DNA of 64,000 nt from Sulfuricurvum sp. Lineage in GTDB: Bacteria > Campylobacterota > Campylobacteria > Campylobacterales > Sulfurimonadaceae. Location: positions 310,001-374,000 of the forward strand of contig JAQTLL010000002.1 of assembly GCA_028714915.1 (NCBI GenBank). Direction: 5' to 3'. Position 1 is the stretch's first letter; the number at the start of each line of letters is the position of its first letter. The notes below the pieces were generated by a model that saw only the letters and a program-made list of their open reading frames with translations, searched no databases and had not been told where the DNA came from. The translations under genes were made by a program, and so were the position numbers. Below, piece after piece: positions 43,032 to 51,873 of the stretch.

Positions 43032-43896
43032 ACTTTTTTCTCTTTTCCCATAAACTTTTACGTGAAATACCTAATTTTTTTGAGAGCTCCGTATCAGGAA
43101 AACGGTTTTGAAAATTGGTCATGATGTATTTGACGTATTCCTCAATCGGTAGGATTTCTCCTTGATCAAAAAGTTGACTTTCGCTTTCGATATCGATAAG
43201 ACGAAAAGGGACATTCTCAACATGATCAGTACTTGAAATAATACAAGAACATTTTTCAATCAGTTCAAAAAAAGCTTTATACTCACTTTTTTTTAAATTT
43301 TGAAAATCGGTAATATAGAGTACGTTAGTATTGGAGTGAAGTTCAATATCCTGAAGTGCCTTAGAGGAACTAAGAGAAATAAACTGAAGTGCTTCCTTTC
43401 GATGTTCAGCATATCCAAATGCAAATGCATCGGCGTATTTTTGATAGCCGCTGCAAATCATGAGGGGGAGTTCTGTTTTGTCGAAATCTTCATCAATGTT
43501 AACGTTCGTAAAGGTATGAGCTAAATAGCGCTCATAAGTTTGATTTTGGCGACGAAGACGTTCATGATTTTGAAAATGTTGAATTTTTCGGATGAGCTCT
43601 TCAATCATAAAAGGTTTGAGAATATAATCTTTTGCCCCTGCAGCAAGTGGCTTGGAGACCGTATCATTGCTGACATATGAAACCATCAAAATAACGACTG
43701 AATCCTTATATGCTTCGATAACAGGATAAATATCTTGACCGCTGATATTGGTTGAAAGGAGAATAACGTCGTAAGCTGTCCCCTTTAGAGCCTCTTTTGT
43801 TGAGCTGCTAATATCACAGTTATGATTTAGATCACTGAGTTTAGAGGCGATACTTTGTGCGAGATAAATCTCATTTTCGATAATTAAGACGTTCAT
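43009..43896 (-). CDS. HP1021-like atypical response regulator
   Basis: Orphan regulator of the HP1021/Cj1608 type, known from H. pylori and C. jejuni to act in redox/stress response and at the replication origin. The 295-residue protein has an N-terminal receiver fold in which the phospho-acceptor is Ser48 (VILLSTNISG) and the acidic pocket reads IIENE, so phosphorylation is not expected. The middle part is unlike other regulators; the end is a Fis-like HTH (SKKLGISRKSLWEKRKKYGI). The ATG overlaps the ispDF stop (ATGA), with GGAAAAACGG upstream. Context ispDF-regulator-sat-pgpA matches C. jejuni Cj1607-Cj1610. Confidence 0.88.
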   Translation of the reverse strand: MNVLIIENEIYLAQSIASKLSDLNHNCDISSSTKEALKGTAYDVILLSTNISGQDIYPVIEAYKDSVVILMVSYVSNDTVSKPLAAGAKDYILKPFMIEELIRKIQHFQNHERLRRQNQTYERYLAHTFTNVNIDEDFDKTELPLMICSGYQKYADAFAFGYAEHRKEALQFISLSSSKALQDIELHSNTNVLYITDFQNLKKSEYKAFFELIEKCSCIISSTDHVENVPFRLIDIESESQLFDQGEILPIEEYVKYIMTNFQNRFPDTELSKKLGISRKSLWEKRKKYGIIKKK

Positions 43897-45014
43897 CCGT
43901 TTTTCCAATCAAAATAGTATAACGAAGCGGTCGCAAGAACACCCACCCCCTCTTTGCGGCCGATAAATCCGAGGTGCTCTGTTGTGGTGGCTTTGATATT
44001 TAATCGCGAGAGAGGTAGGTGTAATAAAGCGCTGAGTGTACGGCGCATTTGCTCTTTATAGGGGGAAATCTTCGGTGTTTGTGCAATGATAGTAATATCT
44101 GCATGCAAGATGACAAACCCAAATTGATGCAGTTTTAAAACACATTGAGCAAGCAATTCTTTGGAGTCCGCATTTTTATACGTATTGTCCGTATCGGGGA
44201 AAAGCATCCCAATATCACCCAGACATGCAGCCCCAAGCAGAGAATCGATCAGGGCGTGAATCGCAACATCTCCATCGCTGTGGGCTAGAAATCCAAAAGG
44301 GCTGTCAATCTCTACCCCACCAAGCACCATGGGCTTACCTTCTTCAAAAGCATGGACATCAAACCCATTTCCGGTAAAAATAGCACTTGAAGGAGCTTTT
44401 AGACATTGAAGCGCAGAGAGATCGCTGATGTGGGTTATTTTATCGGCGAGTATATCTCCCTCAATGAGGTGCCGAGTCCCTCCATTTGCTACTATTGCAC
44501 TGCTCTCATCGGTGTATTCGATGGGTGTTTTCAACGCTTGGAGGAGAATGGATGTTTTGGAAAGTTGAGGAGTTTGAATCCGTTTTACGTGGTCACGGTT
44601 TATGGTCTCGTGGTTATAGAGCATGGTATCATTGACACTTAGTGCGGGAACAATGCAGTCGGCATACTCTTTTGCATCGATAAGGCGCTGTATCAGTTCA
44701 AAACTAACGCACGAACGTGCAATATCACTGACCAGAACGTAGGGCGCTTTAACATACTCAATTGCATTGCGCAGCGAGTGCTGACGGCTATTCCCTCCGG
44801 CAATAATCGTATGCTCGCACATGGTTCGCATAAAAGGGCATTCCTCAGGATGGGCAACAACGATTATTTTTGCAAAATATCCCATCTGCATGATACGGTT
44901 AGTAACATACAGCCACAGCGGATCATGATCAATTCGAAGCCACTGTTTTTTGACAGGGACTTTAAAACGGCTTGAATTACCTGCTGCGAGTAGAATAAGT
45001 GTCAAATCAGACAT
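43893..45014 (-). CDS. ispDF: bifunctional IspD/IspF (MEP isoprenoid pathway)
   Basis: One chain carries two non-consecutive MEP-pathway enzymes, as is usual in this class. Residues 1-205 are IspD (LILLAAGNSSRFKVPVKKQWL nucleotide loop, VLVSDIARSCVS, VKRIQTPQ). Residues about 213-373 are IspF (TGNGFDVHAFEEGKPMVLGGVEI, LAHSDGDVAIHALIDSLLGAACLGDIGMLFPD, ATTTEHLGFIGRKEGV) with the metal ligands DVH and H. AGGAT precedes the ATG. Confidence 0.95.
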   Translation of the reverse strand: MSDLTLILLAAGNSSRFKVPVKKQWLRIDHDPLWLYVTNRIMQMGYFAKIIVVAHPEECPFMRTMCEHTIIAGGNSRQHSLRNAIEYVKAPYVLVSDIARSCVSFELIQRLIDAKEYADCIVPALSVNDTMLYNHETINRDHVKRIQTPQLSKTSILLQALKTPIEYTDESSAIVANGGTRHLIEGDILADKITHISDLSALQCLKAPSSAIFTGNGFDVHAFEEGKPMVLGGVEIDSPFGFLAHSDGDVAIHALIDSLLGAACLGDIGMLFPDTDNTYKNADSKELLAQCVLKLHQFGFVILHADITIIAQTPKISPYKEQMRRTLSALLHLPLSRLNIKATTTEHLGFIGRKEGVGVLATASLYYFDWKNG

Positions 45015-45248
45015 TTTATATCCTATTTTATGGGTAGTGTTACGAAAGTATACACATAAAAAGCTGTTTTTTATCTTGTTTGTGATAAATTCTACTTAAA
45101 ATCATTAAGAACATAAAGAGCATCTAAAATAAATGTTTCCCTAAACATTCTTGAAATTTTTAATATAAGTTGAAACTGATACGACTCTTTTAGGGGGTCT
45201 TATTTATAAGTCCACTGTAGCTTTACGCAAAGTCCAAGGAGTAAAATT

Positions 45249-46625
45249 ATGAGAACAAAATGGGTTGATGAACGAAAAAATGATACTGTTTGTACTCAGA
45301 TGTATTATGCCAAGCAAGGCATTATTACTGAAGAGATGAAGTATGTAGCAGCAATAGAAGAACTGGATGCCGAGCTCGTCCGCTCAGAAGTGGCACGCGG
45401 TCGTTTAATTATCCCTGCCAATATAAATCACAAAAATTTAGAGCCGATGGCAATTGGAATTGCGGCACGCTGTAAGATCAATGCCAATATTGGTTCTTCT
45501 GCGATTGCCAGTGATGTACAAGGAGAAATTGAAAAAATTCAAGTTTCTCAGCATTATAAAGCGGATACGGCAATGGACCTTTCAACGGGCGGAGATTTGG
45601 ATGAAATTCGTCGTGCGGTTATTGCCAACTCAAAAATTCCAATCGGAACGGTTCCTATTTATCAAATTTTGCATGATGTCCATAATAAAATTGAAGATAT
45701 GAGTATCGAAAAAATGCTTGAAGTCTTGGAGCGTCAAGCACAGCAAGGGGTGAGTTATTTTACCATTCATGCGGGCTTTTTGCTCTCGACCATGCCTAAA
45801 GTCGCCAAACGTAAAATGGGGATTGTGAGCCGTGGCGGATCCTTGATGGCGGCATGGATGATGCACTATCATCGTGAAAATCCTTTTTATACAGCCTATG
45901 ATGAAATTTTGGATATTTGTGCCCGCTATGATGTTTCCCTTTCTCTTGGGGACTCCCTTCGCCCTGGATGTTTAGCAGATGCTTCAGATGATGCACAGCT
46001 CTCCGAACTCAAAGTTCTAGGTGAGTTGACATTGCGTGCATGGGAGAAAAATGTTCAAGTGATGATTGAAGGCCCGGGGCACGTCCCTCTCAATCAAATT
46101 GAGCGTAATATGAAAATTCAGCGTGAATATTGCCATGAGGCACCATTTTATATTTTAGGACCGTTGGTTACCGATATTGCGGCAGGGTATGACCATATCA
46201 GTTCAGCAATCGGTGCGGCAGTGGGCGGATGGCACGGTGCATCGATGTTGTGCTATGTGACTCCAAAAGAGCACTTGGGATTGCCCAATGCCGAAGATGT
46301 CCGTAATGGTATTATCGCCTATAAAATCGCGGCACATGCAGCGGATATTGCCCGAGGTCGAAAAGGGGCGCGTGATATTGATGATGCGATGAGTGATGCC
46401 CGTTATGCGTTTGATTGGAACCGTCAGTTTGAGCTTGCATTGGATTCTGAGCGTGCTCGTGAATATCATGATGAGACGTTGCCTCAAGATGTTTTCAAAG
46501 AGGCAGAGTTTTGTTCCATGTGCGGACCAAAGTTTTGCAGTTATAAAATTACCCAACAGATTATGGATAATCCAGAATCGATGGCATGGATTGCAGCGGA
46601 AGAAAATAAAGCGAATGCTAGTTAG
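45249..46625 (+). CDS. thiC: phosphomethylpyrimidine synthase ThiC
   Basis: ThiC rearranges aminoimidazole ribotide to the thiamine pyrimidine (HMP-P) by radical SAM chemistry. The 458-residue protein is the short form without the N-terminal extension: [80 protein letters not shown] and the C-terminal cluster C-x2-C-x4-C ([10 protein letters not shown]). AAGGAG precedes the ATG. The 234-base upstream region has no recognisable TPP riboswitch. Confidence 0.96.
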   Translation: MRTKWVDERKNDTVCTQMYYAKQGIITEEMKYVAAIEELDAELVRSEVARGRLIIPANINHKNLEPMAIGIAARCKINANIGSSAIASDVQGEIEKIQVSQHYKADTAMDLSTGGDLDEIRRAVIANSKIPIGTVPIYQILHDVHNKIEDMSIEKMLEVLERQAQQGVSYFTIHAGFLLSTMPKVAKRKMGIVSRGGSLMAAWMMHYHRENPFYTAYDEILDICARYDVSLSLGDSLRPGCLADASDDAQLSELKVLGELTLRAWEKNVQVMIEGPGHVPLNQIERNMKIQREYCHEAPFYILGPLVTDIAAGYDHISSAIGAAVGGWHGASMLCYVTPKEHLGLPNAEDVRNGIIAYKIAAHAADIARGRKGARDIDDAMSDARYAFDWNRQFELALDSERAREYHDETLPQDVFKEAEFCSMCGPKFCSYKITQQIMDNPESMAWIAAEENKANAS

Positions 46626-46655
46626 TGTCATCCTCGGGCTTGACCCGGGAAAGAC
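46626..46655. repeat. short palindromic dispersed repeat (copy 2)
   Basis: GTGTCATCCTCGGGCTTGACCCGGGAAAGACGAC, centre TCGGG-CTTGA-CCCGG, directly after the thiC stop. Same TCAT(N)-stem-CTTGA-stem design as copy 1. Confidence 0.6.
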
Positions 46656-46694
46656 GACAAATACATTGTATAACTTAATATAAAGGAAAATAAG

Positions 46695-47864
46695 ATGACA
46701 GAAGAAATAGTAAAAAGTGCATTATCTAAGGTGACATATCCTGGGTTTACGAAAGATATTGTAGCATTCGGATTTGTTAAAGAGATTAAGATTGAGGGAA
46801 AAAATGTCAGCGTATTGGTTGATATAACCTCAAGTGCGCCAGAAGTGGCTCAGCAAATTACACATGAAGCTACGGACGAGTTAAAACTTGCAGGTTTTAG
46901 TGATGTGATCATTAATGTTCAATCACCAAAGATGCCTCGTGAAAGTTCATCTAAGGGGAAAAACATTGCTCCTCAAGTAAAAAATTTCATTATGGTGAGT
47001 TCTGGTAAGGGGGGTGTTGGCAAATCAACAACTTCAGTCAATCTTGCAGTAGCACTTGCAATGCAAGGAAAAAAAGTAGGACTATTAGACGCTGATATTT
47101 ATGGTCCAAATATTCCGCGTATGATGGGTATTGATGGAATAAAGCCTGAAGTAGTCGGAAATAAAGTTCTCCCGATCAAAGCGTACGGGGTAGAAGTTAT
47201 GTCAATGGGTTCATTGATGGAAGAAGGGCAGTCTCTTATCTGGCGCGGTGCGATGATTATGAAAGCGATCGAGCAATTCTTGCGTGATATTTTATGGTCG
47301 GATTTGGATTGTTTGGTAATCGATATGCCTCCGGGCACGGGTGATGCGCAGTTGACTTTGGCACAAAGCGTTCCGGTCACCGTAGGCGTTACGGTTACGA
47401 CCCCACAAATGGTAGCGCTGGATGATTCGAGACGAAGTTTGGATATGTTCAAAAAGTTGCATATTCCGATTGCGGGTGTTGTTGAAAATATGTCTGGATT
47501 TATTGCTCCTGATACTGGTGTCGAATATGATATCTTTGGAAAAGGGACATCTGAAGCAATGGCGAAACAGTTTGATACAACCATCTTGGCACAGATTCCT
47601 ATCGAGCCTTCGATTCGTACAGGCGGAGATGAAGGAAAGCCTGTTGCGTATTATGCTCCGACTTCTGAAACGGCAAAACGTTATATGAAAGCGGCTGAAG
47701 ATTTATGGGCAACTATTGAAAAAATTAATGCCGATGGTGGTGTTGATAATCAAGCAATTCAGCCAAATACTCCTCCGGGTGTATCTGCGTGTTCAACCGC
47801 AGCTGCACCTGCTCCAAAAGCATCTAGCGGAGAAAGTTGTGGAACAGGGTGCGGTCATCACTAA
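46695..47864 (+). CDS. mrp: Mrp/NBP35-type iron-sulfur cluster carrier ATPase
   Basis: Mrp binds and transfers [4Fe-4S] clusters to apo-proteins. The 389-residue protein has an N-terminal MIP18/DUF59 domain (1-80) and a deviant P-loop, SSGKGGVGKSTTSVNLA (102-118), then GLLDADIYGPNIPRMMGI, VIDMPPGTGDAQLTL and VTTPQMVALDD. The tail ends CSTAAAP...CGTGCGHH, giving extra cysteines and histidines for cluster binding. Cj1606c-like location next to the ispDF cluster. Relevant to the many Fe-S proteins of this window. Confidence 0.95.
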   Translation: MTEEIVKSALSKVTYPGFTKDIVAFGFVKEIKIEGKNVSVLVDITSSAPEVAQQITHEATDELKLAGFSDVIINVQSPKMPRESSSKGKNIAPQVKNFIMVSSGKGGVGKSTTSVNLAVALAMQGKKVGLLDADIYGPNIPRMMGIDGIKPEVVGNKVLPIKAYGVEVMSMGSLMEEGQSLIWRGAMIMKAIEQFLRDILWSDLDCLVIDMPPGTGDAQLTLAQSVPVTVGVTVTTPQMVALDDSRRSLDMFKKLHIPIAGVVENMSGFIAPDTGVEYDIFGKGTSEAMAKQFDTTILAQIPIEPSIRTGGDEGKPVAYYAPTSETAKRYMKAAEDLWATIEKINADGGVDNQAIQPNTPPGVSACSTAAAPAPKASSGESCGTGCGHH

Positions 47865-47894
47865 AGTTTTACCCTAAATTTATTCTAAAACGTT

Positions 47895-47922
47895 TATAAT
47901 CTACCCTTCTTAATGAAGGGTA
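47895..47922 (+). promoter_or_regulatory. -10 box followed by a perfect hairpin that covers the Shine-Dalgarno
   Basis: TATAAT at 47895-47900, then TACCCTTC-TTAAT-GAAGGGTA (47902-47922). The right arm contains AAGGG, the only ribosome binding site of the ATG at 47929. A transcript started from this box (about 47907) would lack most of the left arm, while read-through from mrp would keep the hairpin. Confidence 0.5.
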
Positions 47923-47928
47923 CACTCA

Positions 47929-49731
47929 ATGCATTTAAAGACAAAAATTTCTCTCCTCCTATTTTCTTCTCTTTTCATTTTATTTACTGCTGTTTTTTGG
48001 AATACAATTGTTGATTTGCGAAAGTCTTCAGCTGTAAGTGCTCAGGGACAAGCGTTATCGGCAGCTAAGGTTATTGAAGCAGGACTTACAGCACATATGA
48101 TTTCAGGATCGATGAATCAGCGTGATGAATTTTTAAAACAAATATCATCTTTAGATACGATGAAGCGGTTATGGGTGGTTCGCTCTCCAAAAGTATCCCG
48201 TCAATATGGACAAGGGCCATTTTCACAAGATCCTCAGGATGGGCTTGATAAGTCGGTTTTGATCAGCGGTGAAGCAGTAGCAGAGAGCAGGGGTGGGATT
48301 TTTGAAGATGCAATTGTGCGCTTATCCATTCCCTATAAAGCAACTGCCGGGGAAAAGATTGATTGTCTTAGCTGCCATGATGTCAAAGTTGGGGATACAT
48401 TGGGAGTTATTTCACTCGAGATGCAAACCAATGATTTAAAAGCACTTAATTATCGTAATATTATTATTACCGTAATCATCTTGGTTCTTTTGTTTGCCTT
48501 GATGGCATATTTTCTCCATACTAAAGTTCTTATTTATTTTGATCGTTTTGATGCAATGGGCAAATGTGTTCGTGCAGTGGAAGAAGGAGATTATCATGCC
48601 CGTATTTCTGAGGAACTCTCCAGTGATAAAGACACTGCTTCATTGAACCGATTGGTTGAAAAATTTCAGATATTACTTGAGACGATGAGAGAGAATTTAT
48701 CAGGCCTTATTCGGCTTGATAATTCAACTGATCCTCTTGTAGCACTAAGCGAAGGATCTGCACGCCTTAGTGAAATAAACCATTTTGCTCAAACGCTTCA
48801 AAAAGATGCAAACACTCAAGAAGTTTATAAGCATATCGCATCCCATTTTTCTGAAAAATTTGAAATAGACGATATCAATATTATTACTTACAATACGATC
48901 TCACAGGAGAGTGTGATTGCCTATCAAACAAAGCAAATAATGTGTGATGCATCAAGCGGATGCCGGGCTGCGCGAACAACTGAACTCGTTGATTCATCGC
49001 AAACCAATGGAATTTGTCCTAAAATGATTACCCCAAATGAACATTATATTTGTTTTCCATACGCTATTACCCCTGCCTCTACATTAGTAGTCTCTATAGT
49101 AAGCGATAAAAAGAATCTTCTAAATTCTGTTCGCTATGGTAAACATATTGTGAACGAAACAATGCAGGGGATACGTGAAAATATTGCATATCATCAAATG
49201 TCTGAGGATATAAAATCATTAGAGCGTGTTGATCCTCTTAGTGGATTATTTAATCACAGCTATTTAAATGAACAAATATTTGTAATTGTCAAAGAGTCTA
49301 GACGAACAGCTATCCCCTACGGTGTTTTAGTTATTAATGTAGACAATTTTAAAGCTATTAATGAGGTTTATGGGAATAAAGTAGGGGATGAGACTATCAA
49401 ACTCATTGGACGAACATTACTCGATTCATTACGTGAGAGTGACCTTATAGCTCGATTTTTTGGGGATGAATTTGTTATTCTTTTGTATGATTGTAATCCG
49501 ACGCATGTTGCAGATGTAGGAGAAAAGGTACGTTCGATTTTTGCGAATAAGAAGCTTAAATCCCATGCAGGAGGATTGATTATAACAGTCAGTGTCGGTA
49601 CTGCTATCTTTCCTCAACAGCATAAAAATCTTGAAGAATGTGTTCACTATGCTCGTTTGGCAATGAAAGAAGCAAAGAGTGAGGGTGGAAATTTGAGAGT
49701 GAAATTTCATACACGATTATTAGAAAAGTAA
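47929..49731 (+). CDS. membrane GGDEF protein with periplasmic haem c motif
   Basis: The 600-residue protein has a first helix (about 7-24), a periplasmic sensor (LTAHMISGSMNQRDEFL ... C146-LS-C149-H150-DVKVGDTLGVISLE), a second helix (about 178-198), HAMP, a GAF-like segment with conserved cysteines (MCDASSGCRAARTTE ... GICPKM ... YICFPY), and a C-terminal GGDEF domain (430-595). The active-site loop reads RFFGDEF, so the first glycine of GGDEF is phenylalanine; cyclase activity is doubtful. Convergent with a paralogue at 49932. CxxCH suggests haem sensing. Confidence 0.88.
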   Translation: MHLKTKISLLLFSSLFILFTAVFWNTIVDLRKSSAVSAQGQALSAAKVIEAGLTAHMISGSMNQRDEFLKQISSLDTMKRLWVVRSPKVSRQYGQGPFSQDPQDGLDKSVLISGEAVAESRGGIFEDAIVRLSIPYKATAGEKIDCLSCHDVKVGDTLGVISLEMQTNDLKALNYRNIIITVIILVLLFALMAYFLHTKVLIYFDRFDAMGKCVRAVEEGDYHARISEELSSDKDTASLNRLVEKFQILLETMRENLSGLIRLDNSTDPLVALSEGSARLSEINHFAQTLQKDANTQEVYKHIASHFSEKFEIDDINIITYNTISQESVIAYQTKQIMCDASSGCRAARTTELVDSSQTNGICPKMITPNEHYICFPYAITPASTLVVSIVSDKKNLLNSVRYGKHIVNETMQGIRENIAYHQMSEDIKSLERVDPLSGLFNHSYLNEQIFVIVKESRRTAIPYGVLVINVDNFKAINEVYGNKVGDETIKLIGRTLLDSLRESDLIARFFGDEFVILLYDCNPTHVADVGEKVRSIFANKKLKSHAGGLIITVSVGTAIFPQQHKNLEECVHYARLAMKEAKSEGGNLRVKFHTRLLEK

Positions 49732-49768
49732 TCTTTTTTTTGGACTGCTTTTGGTTGGGTAGTTCTAT

Positions 49769-49924
49769 TTATGGACCTTTTTTACCTAAGGGTTGGAGTC
49801 CAAGTTCTTTTAAAGGATTCGTCCGTTCGTAGTGAGCCCATTTGCTATATGTATATCGAACGATGAATCCTTTGATATATCTTATATGGCACGCAAACTC
49901 AAGGTGAAGAGGAGAGAGCACCAT
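49769..49924 (-). CDS. possible small protein, 51 residues
   Basis: An open frame from ATG 49924 to TAA 49769, seven bases after the stop of the GGDEF gene upstream on this strand. The product (MVLSPLHLEFACHIRYIKGF at its start; SKWAHYERTNPLKELGL later) has a protein-like composition but no recognised family and only a weak ribosome binding site. It fills the otherwise empty 200 bases between two convergent genes. Confidence 0.35.
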   Translation of the reverse strand: MVLSPLHLEFACHIRYIKGFIVRYTYSKWAHYERTNPLKELGLQPLGKKGP

Positions 49925-49931
49925 CTAGTGA

Positions 49932-51773
49932 TTAGAACTCATTCCCGCTTTTAAACATTTTAGCCTCAAATTCTATTACACGGTTACGTCCTGAATTTTT
50001 TGCTTCATAAAGGGCTATATCGGCAAACTTGATAACTTTCCAAATCGATTCAGCGTCGGATGGGAAGTGAGCGATACCAATACTTAGTGTTTTTTCAACA
50101 GTATTATTTCCAAATTGATATTTTTTTGCAGCAAACTGGGTACGGATTTTTTCTGCAACCGTAAGAGCCCCTTCTTTGGTTGTGTTATGTAAGAAAATCA
50201 GGAACTCTTCTCCTCCGTAACGGATAGGAAGATCGGCTTTGCGAACGGCTGCCTGTAAAATTTCAGCAAGAGATTTGATAACAACATCTCCTGAATCGTG
50301 TCCATATGTATCATTGACCATTTTGAAATAATCAATATCAATCATAAGGATAGAATAGGAAATATTTGAGCGCAGTGCTTGCTCGGCACTTTTATCGATA
50401 AACTCTTCCATAAATCGGCGATTGTACAGCTTTGTTGCTCCATCGCGCAGTGATGAATCGCGAAGCTTATCCATGAGTGTCCGGCTTTCGATAACGGCTT
50501 TGGCTGCTTCAAAATAGTTTTTAATGCTTGGCAATGTTTGATTGAGCCTTTCAATCGTTCCTGTCTCTTTAGCTGAATACGACAGGGTAAGAGATAAATC
50601 ATTATTGATGTTAAAAGGGATACACGTATATTCTTTATCATGAACCGAACAATTTTGGCATACATTCGGAAAGTCAGTCGAATAAATATCACTATTGGTA
50701 CGATAAGCACGACACTCTGTTGCATCTTGGTCAATAATTGGCGTACAAAAGCTTGTATGATCGGTAATATAGATAAGACGACGTGTTTTGCTCTGTTTGT
50801 CTACTTCGTAAAATGCAAAATGGTCAAAATGAAATTTCTCTTTTAAAACATAAATAAAGCGGTCATAAATTTCTTCCTTTGTATTATCCAATTCAATGGT
50901 CTTTTTGAACTTATAGACATCGGAAAGTTCTTTAATAATCATTCCTGCAGTATTCAACGGATCAGAGTTTGAGAGATTAGAACGCGAAACAAAAGTACTG
51001 AGATCATGCTTTATATTCCCGAATGTCTCTTCCATTTTTTGAAAGAGGGTATTCATTTGTTCGGCCACTTCTGACCCGGCATCTTTAAGTGTGGTAGTAA
51101 AACGAAAGGTAAAATCTCCCGTACGAGCTCGTTTTATCCCTTGCTGGAGATTTTCAAACAATTTCATATAGGGTTTGAAATAGTAGTTGGTAACCCATAA
51201 TGCAATAATAATAAAAATAACATTGATGGCAAATATTTTAGCGATGGTCACAGCTCCTGTTTGGCGAATATCGTTGATATTAAACTCCATGCTGATAGCG
51301 CCGAGAACATCTCCCTCTTTGGCTTTATGACATTCAAGACAGTTGGTATTTCCATAGGCAGTTGCAATATAGGGAATAGTGACACGGAGGAGAGCATTTT
51401 TAGCGTCTTCATGAACATCTTGAATAGTAATTCCTTCTTTAATAACTTTTTTATCAATGGCATCTCTAGGCTGTTCATTTTCTAGCCCTGGACCGTGCTG
51501 GGCAACAACTTTATCGGAACGGACGATCCATAGGGATTGAACATCCTTGAGATCTGTGATGTTGGCAAGAAAAAATTTTCGTTTGTCCATTATCCCATTG
51601 ACCATATGGGCGGTGAGGCCGTCCCGGACAATTTCAGCCGTCATTTTCGATTTTTCAATCGCATTGCTGTAGCCGTAATCACGGAAATTAAGTGCGACGT
51701 TGGTAATCGTAGCAACGGCAAGACCGATAAGCATCAGGGCAACAATAAATAAAATTTTTCGATTGGTATTCAT
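49932..51773 (-). CDS. membrane diguanylate cyclase with periplasmic haem c motif
   Basis: The 613-residue protein has helix 1 (about 7-27), a periplasmic sensor (LTAHMVNGIMDKRKFFL ... C145-LE-C148-H149-KAKEGDVLGAISME), helix 2 (about 177-197), HAMP, a cysteine-bearing GAF-like segment (SFCTPII ... ECRAYRTNS ... VCQNCSVHDKEYTCIPF) and a GGDEF domain with an intact RYGGEEF loop, LMIDIDYFKMVNDTYGHDSGD metal/substrate segment. It should make c-di-GMP in response to the haem or cysteine sensor. No EAL domain. Paralogue of the gene at 47929. Confidence 0.92.
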   Translation of the reverse strand: MNTNRKILFIVALMLIGLAVATITNVALNFRDYGYSNAIEKSKMTAEIVRDGLTAHMVNGIMDKRKFFLANITDLKDVQSLWIVRSDKVVAQHGPGLENEQPRDAIDKKVIKEGITIQDVHEDAKNALLRVTIPYIATAYGNTNCLECHKAKEGDVLGAISMEFNINDIRQTGAVTIAKIFAINVIFIIIALWVTNYYFKPYMKLFENLQQGIKRARTGDFTFRFTTTLKDAGSEVAEQMNTLFQKMEETFGNIKHDLSTFVSRSNLSNSDPLNTAGMIIKELSDVYKFKKTIELDNTKEEIYDRFIYVLKEKFHFDHFAFYEVDKQSKTRRLIYITDHTSFCTPIIDQDATECRAYRTNSDIYSTDFPNVCQNCSVHDKEYTCIPFNINNDLSLTLSYSAKETGTIERLNQTLPSIKNYFEAAKAVIESRTLMDKLRDSSLRDGATKLYNRRFMEEFIDKSAEQALRSNISYSILMIDIDYFKMVNDTYGHDSGDVVIKSLAEILQAAVRKADLPIRYGGEEFLIFLHNTTKEGALTVAEKIRTQFAAKKYQFGNNTVEKTLSIGIAHFPSDAESIWKVIKFADIALYEAKNSGRNRVIEFEAKMFKSGNEF

Positions 51774-51873
51774 GAAAACCTACTTACAAATATTTTTAAT
51801 TTTTAACATAAAGACATCAGCATAACTAAAAACGAATTAAAAGAATTTTAAATAAGACAAAGGAGATACAGTG

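Noticed and set aside
45015-45248. TPP riboswitch before thiC
   Set aside because: None of the conserved core segments could be found on reading the region; only weak stems are present.
49741-49931. insertion sequence remnant between the two GGDEF genes
   Set aside because: No inverted repeats or transposase-like peptide could be supported; a small open frame explains the sequence better.
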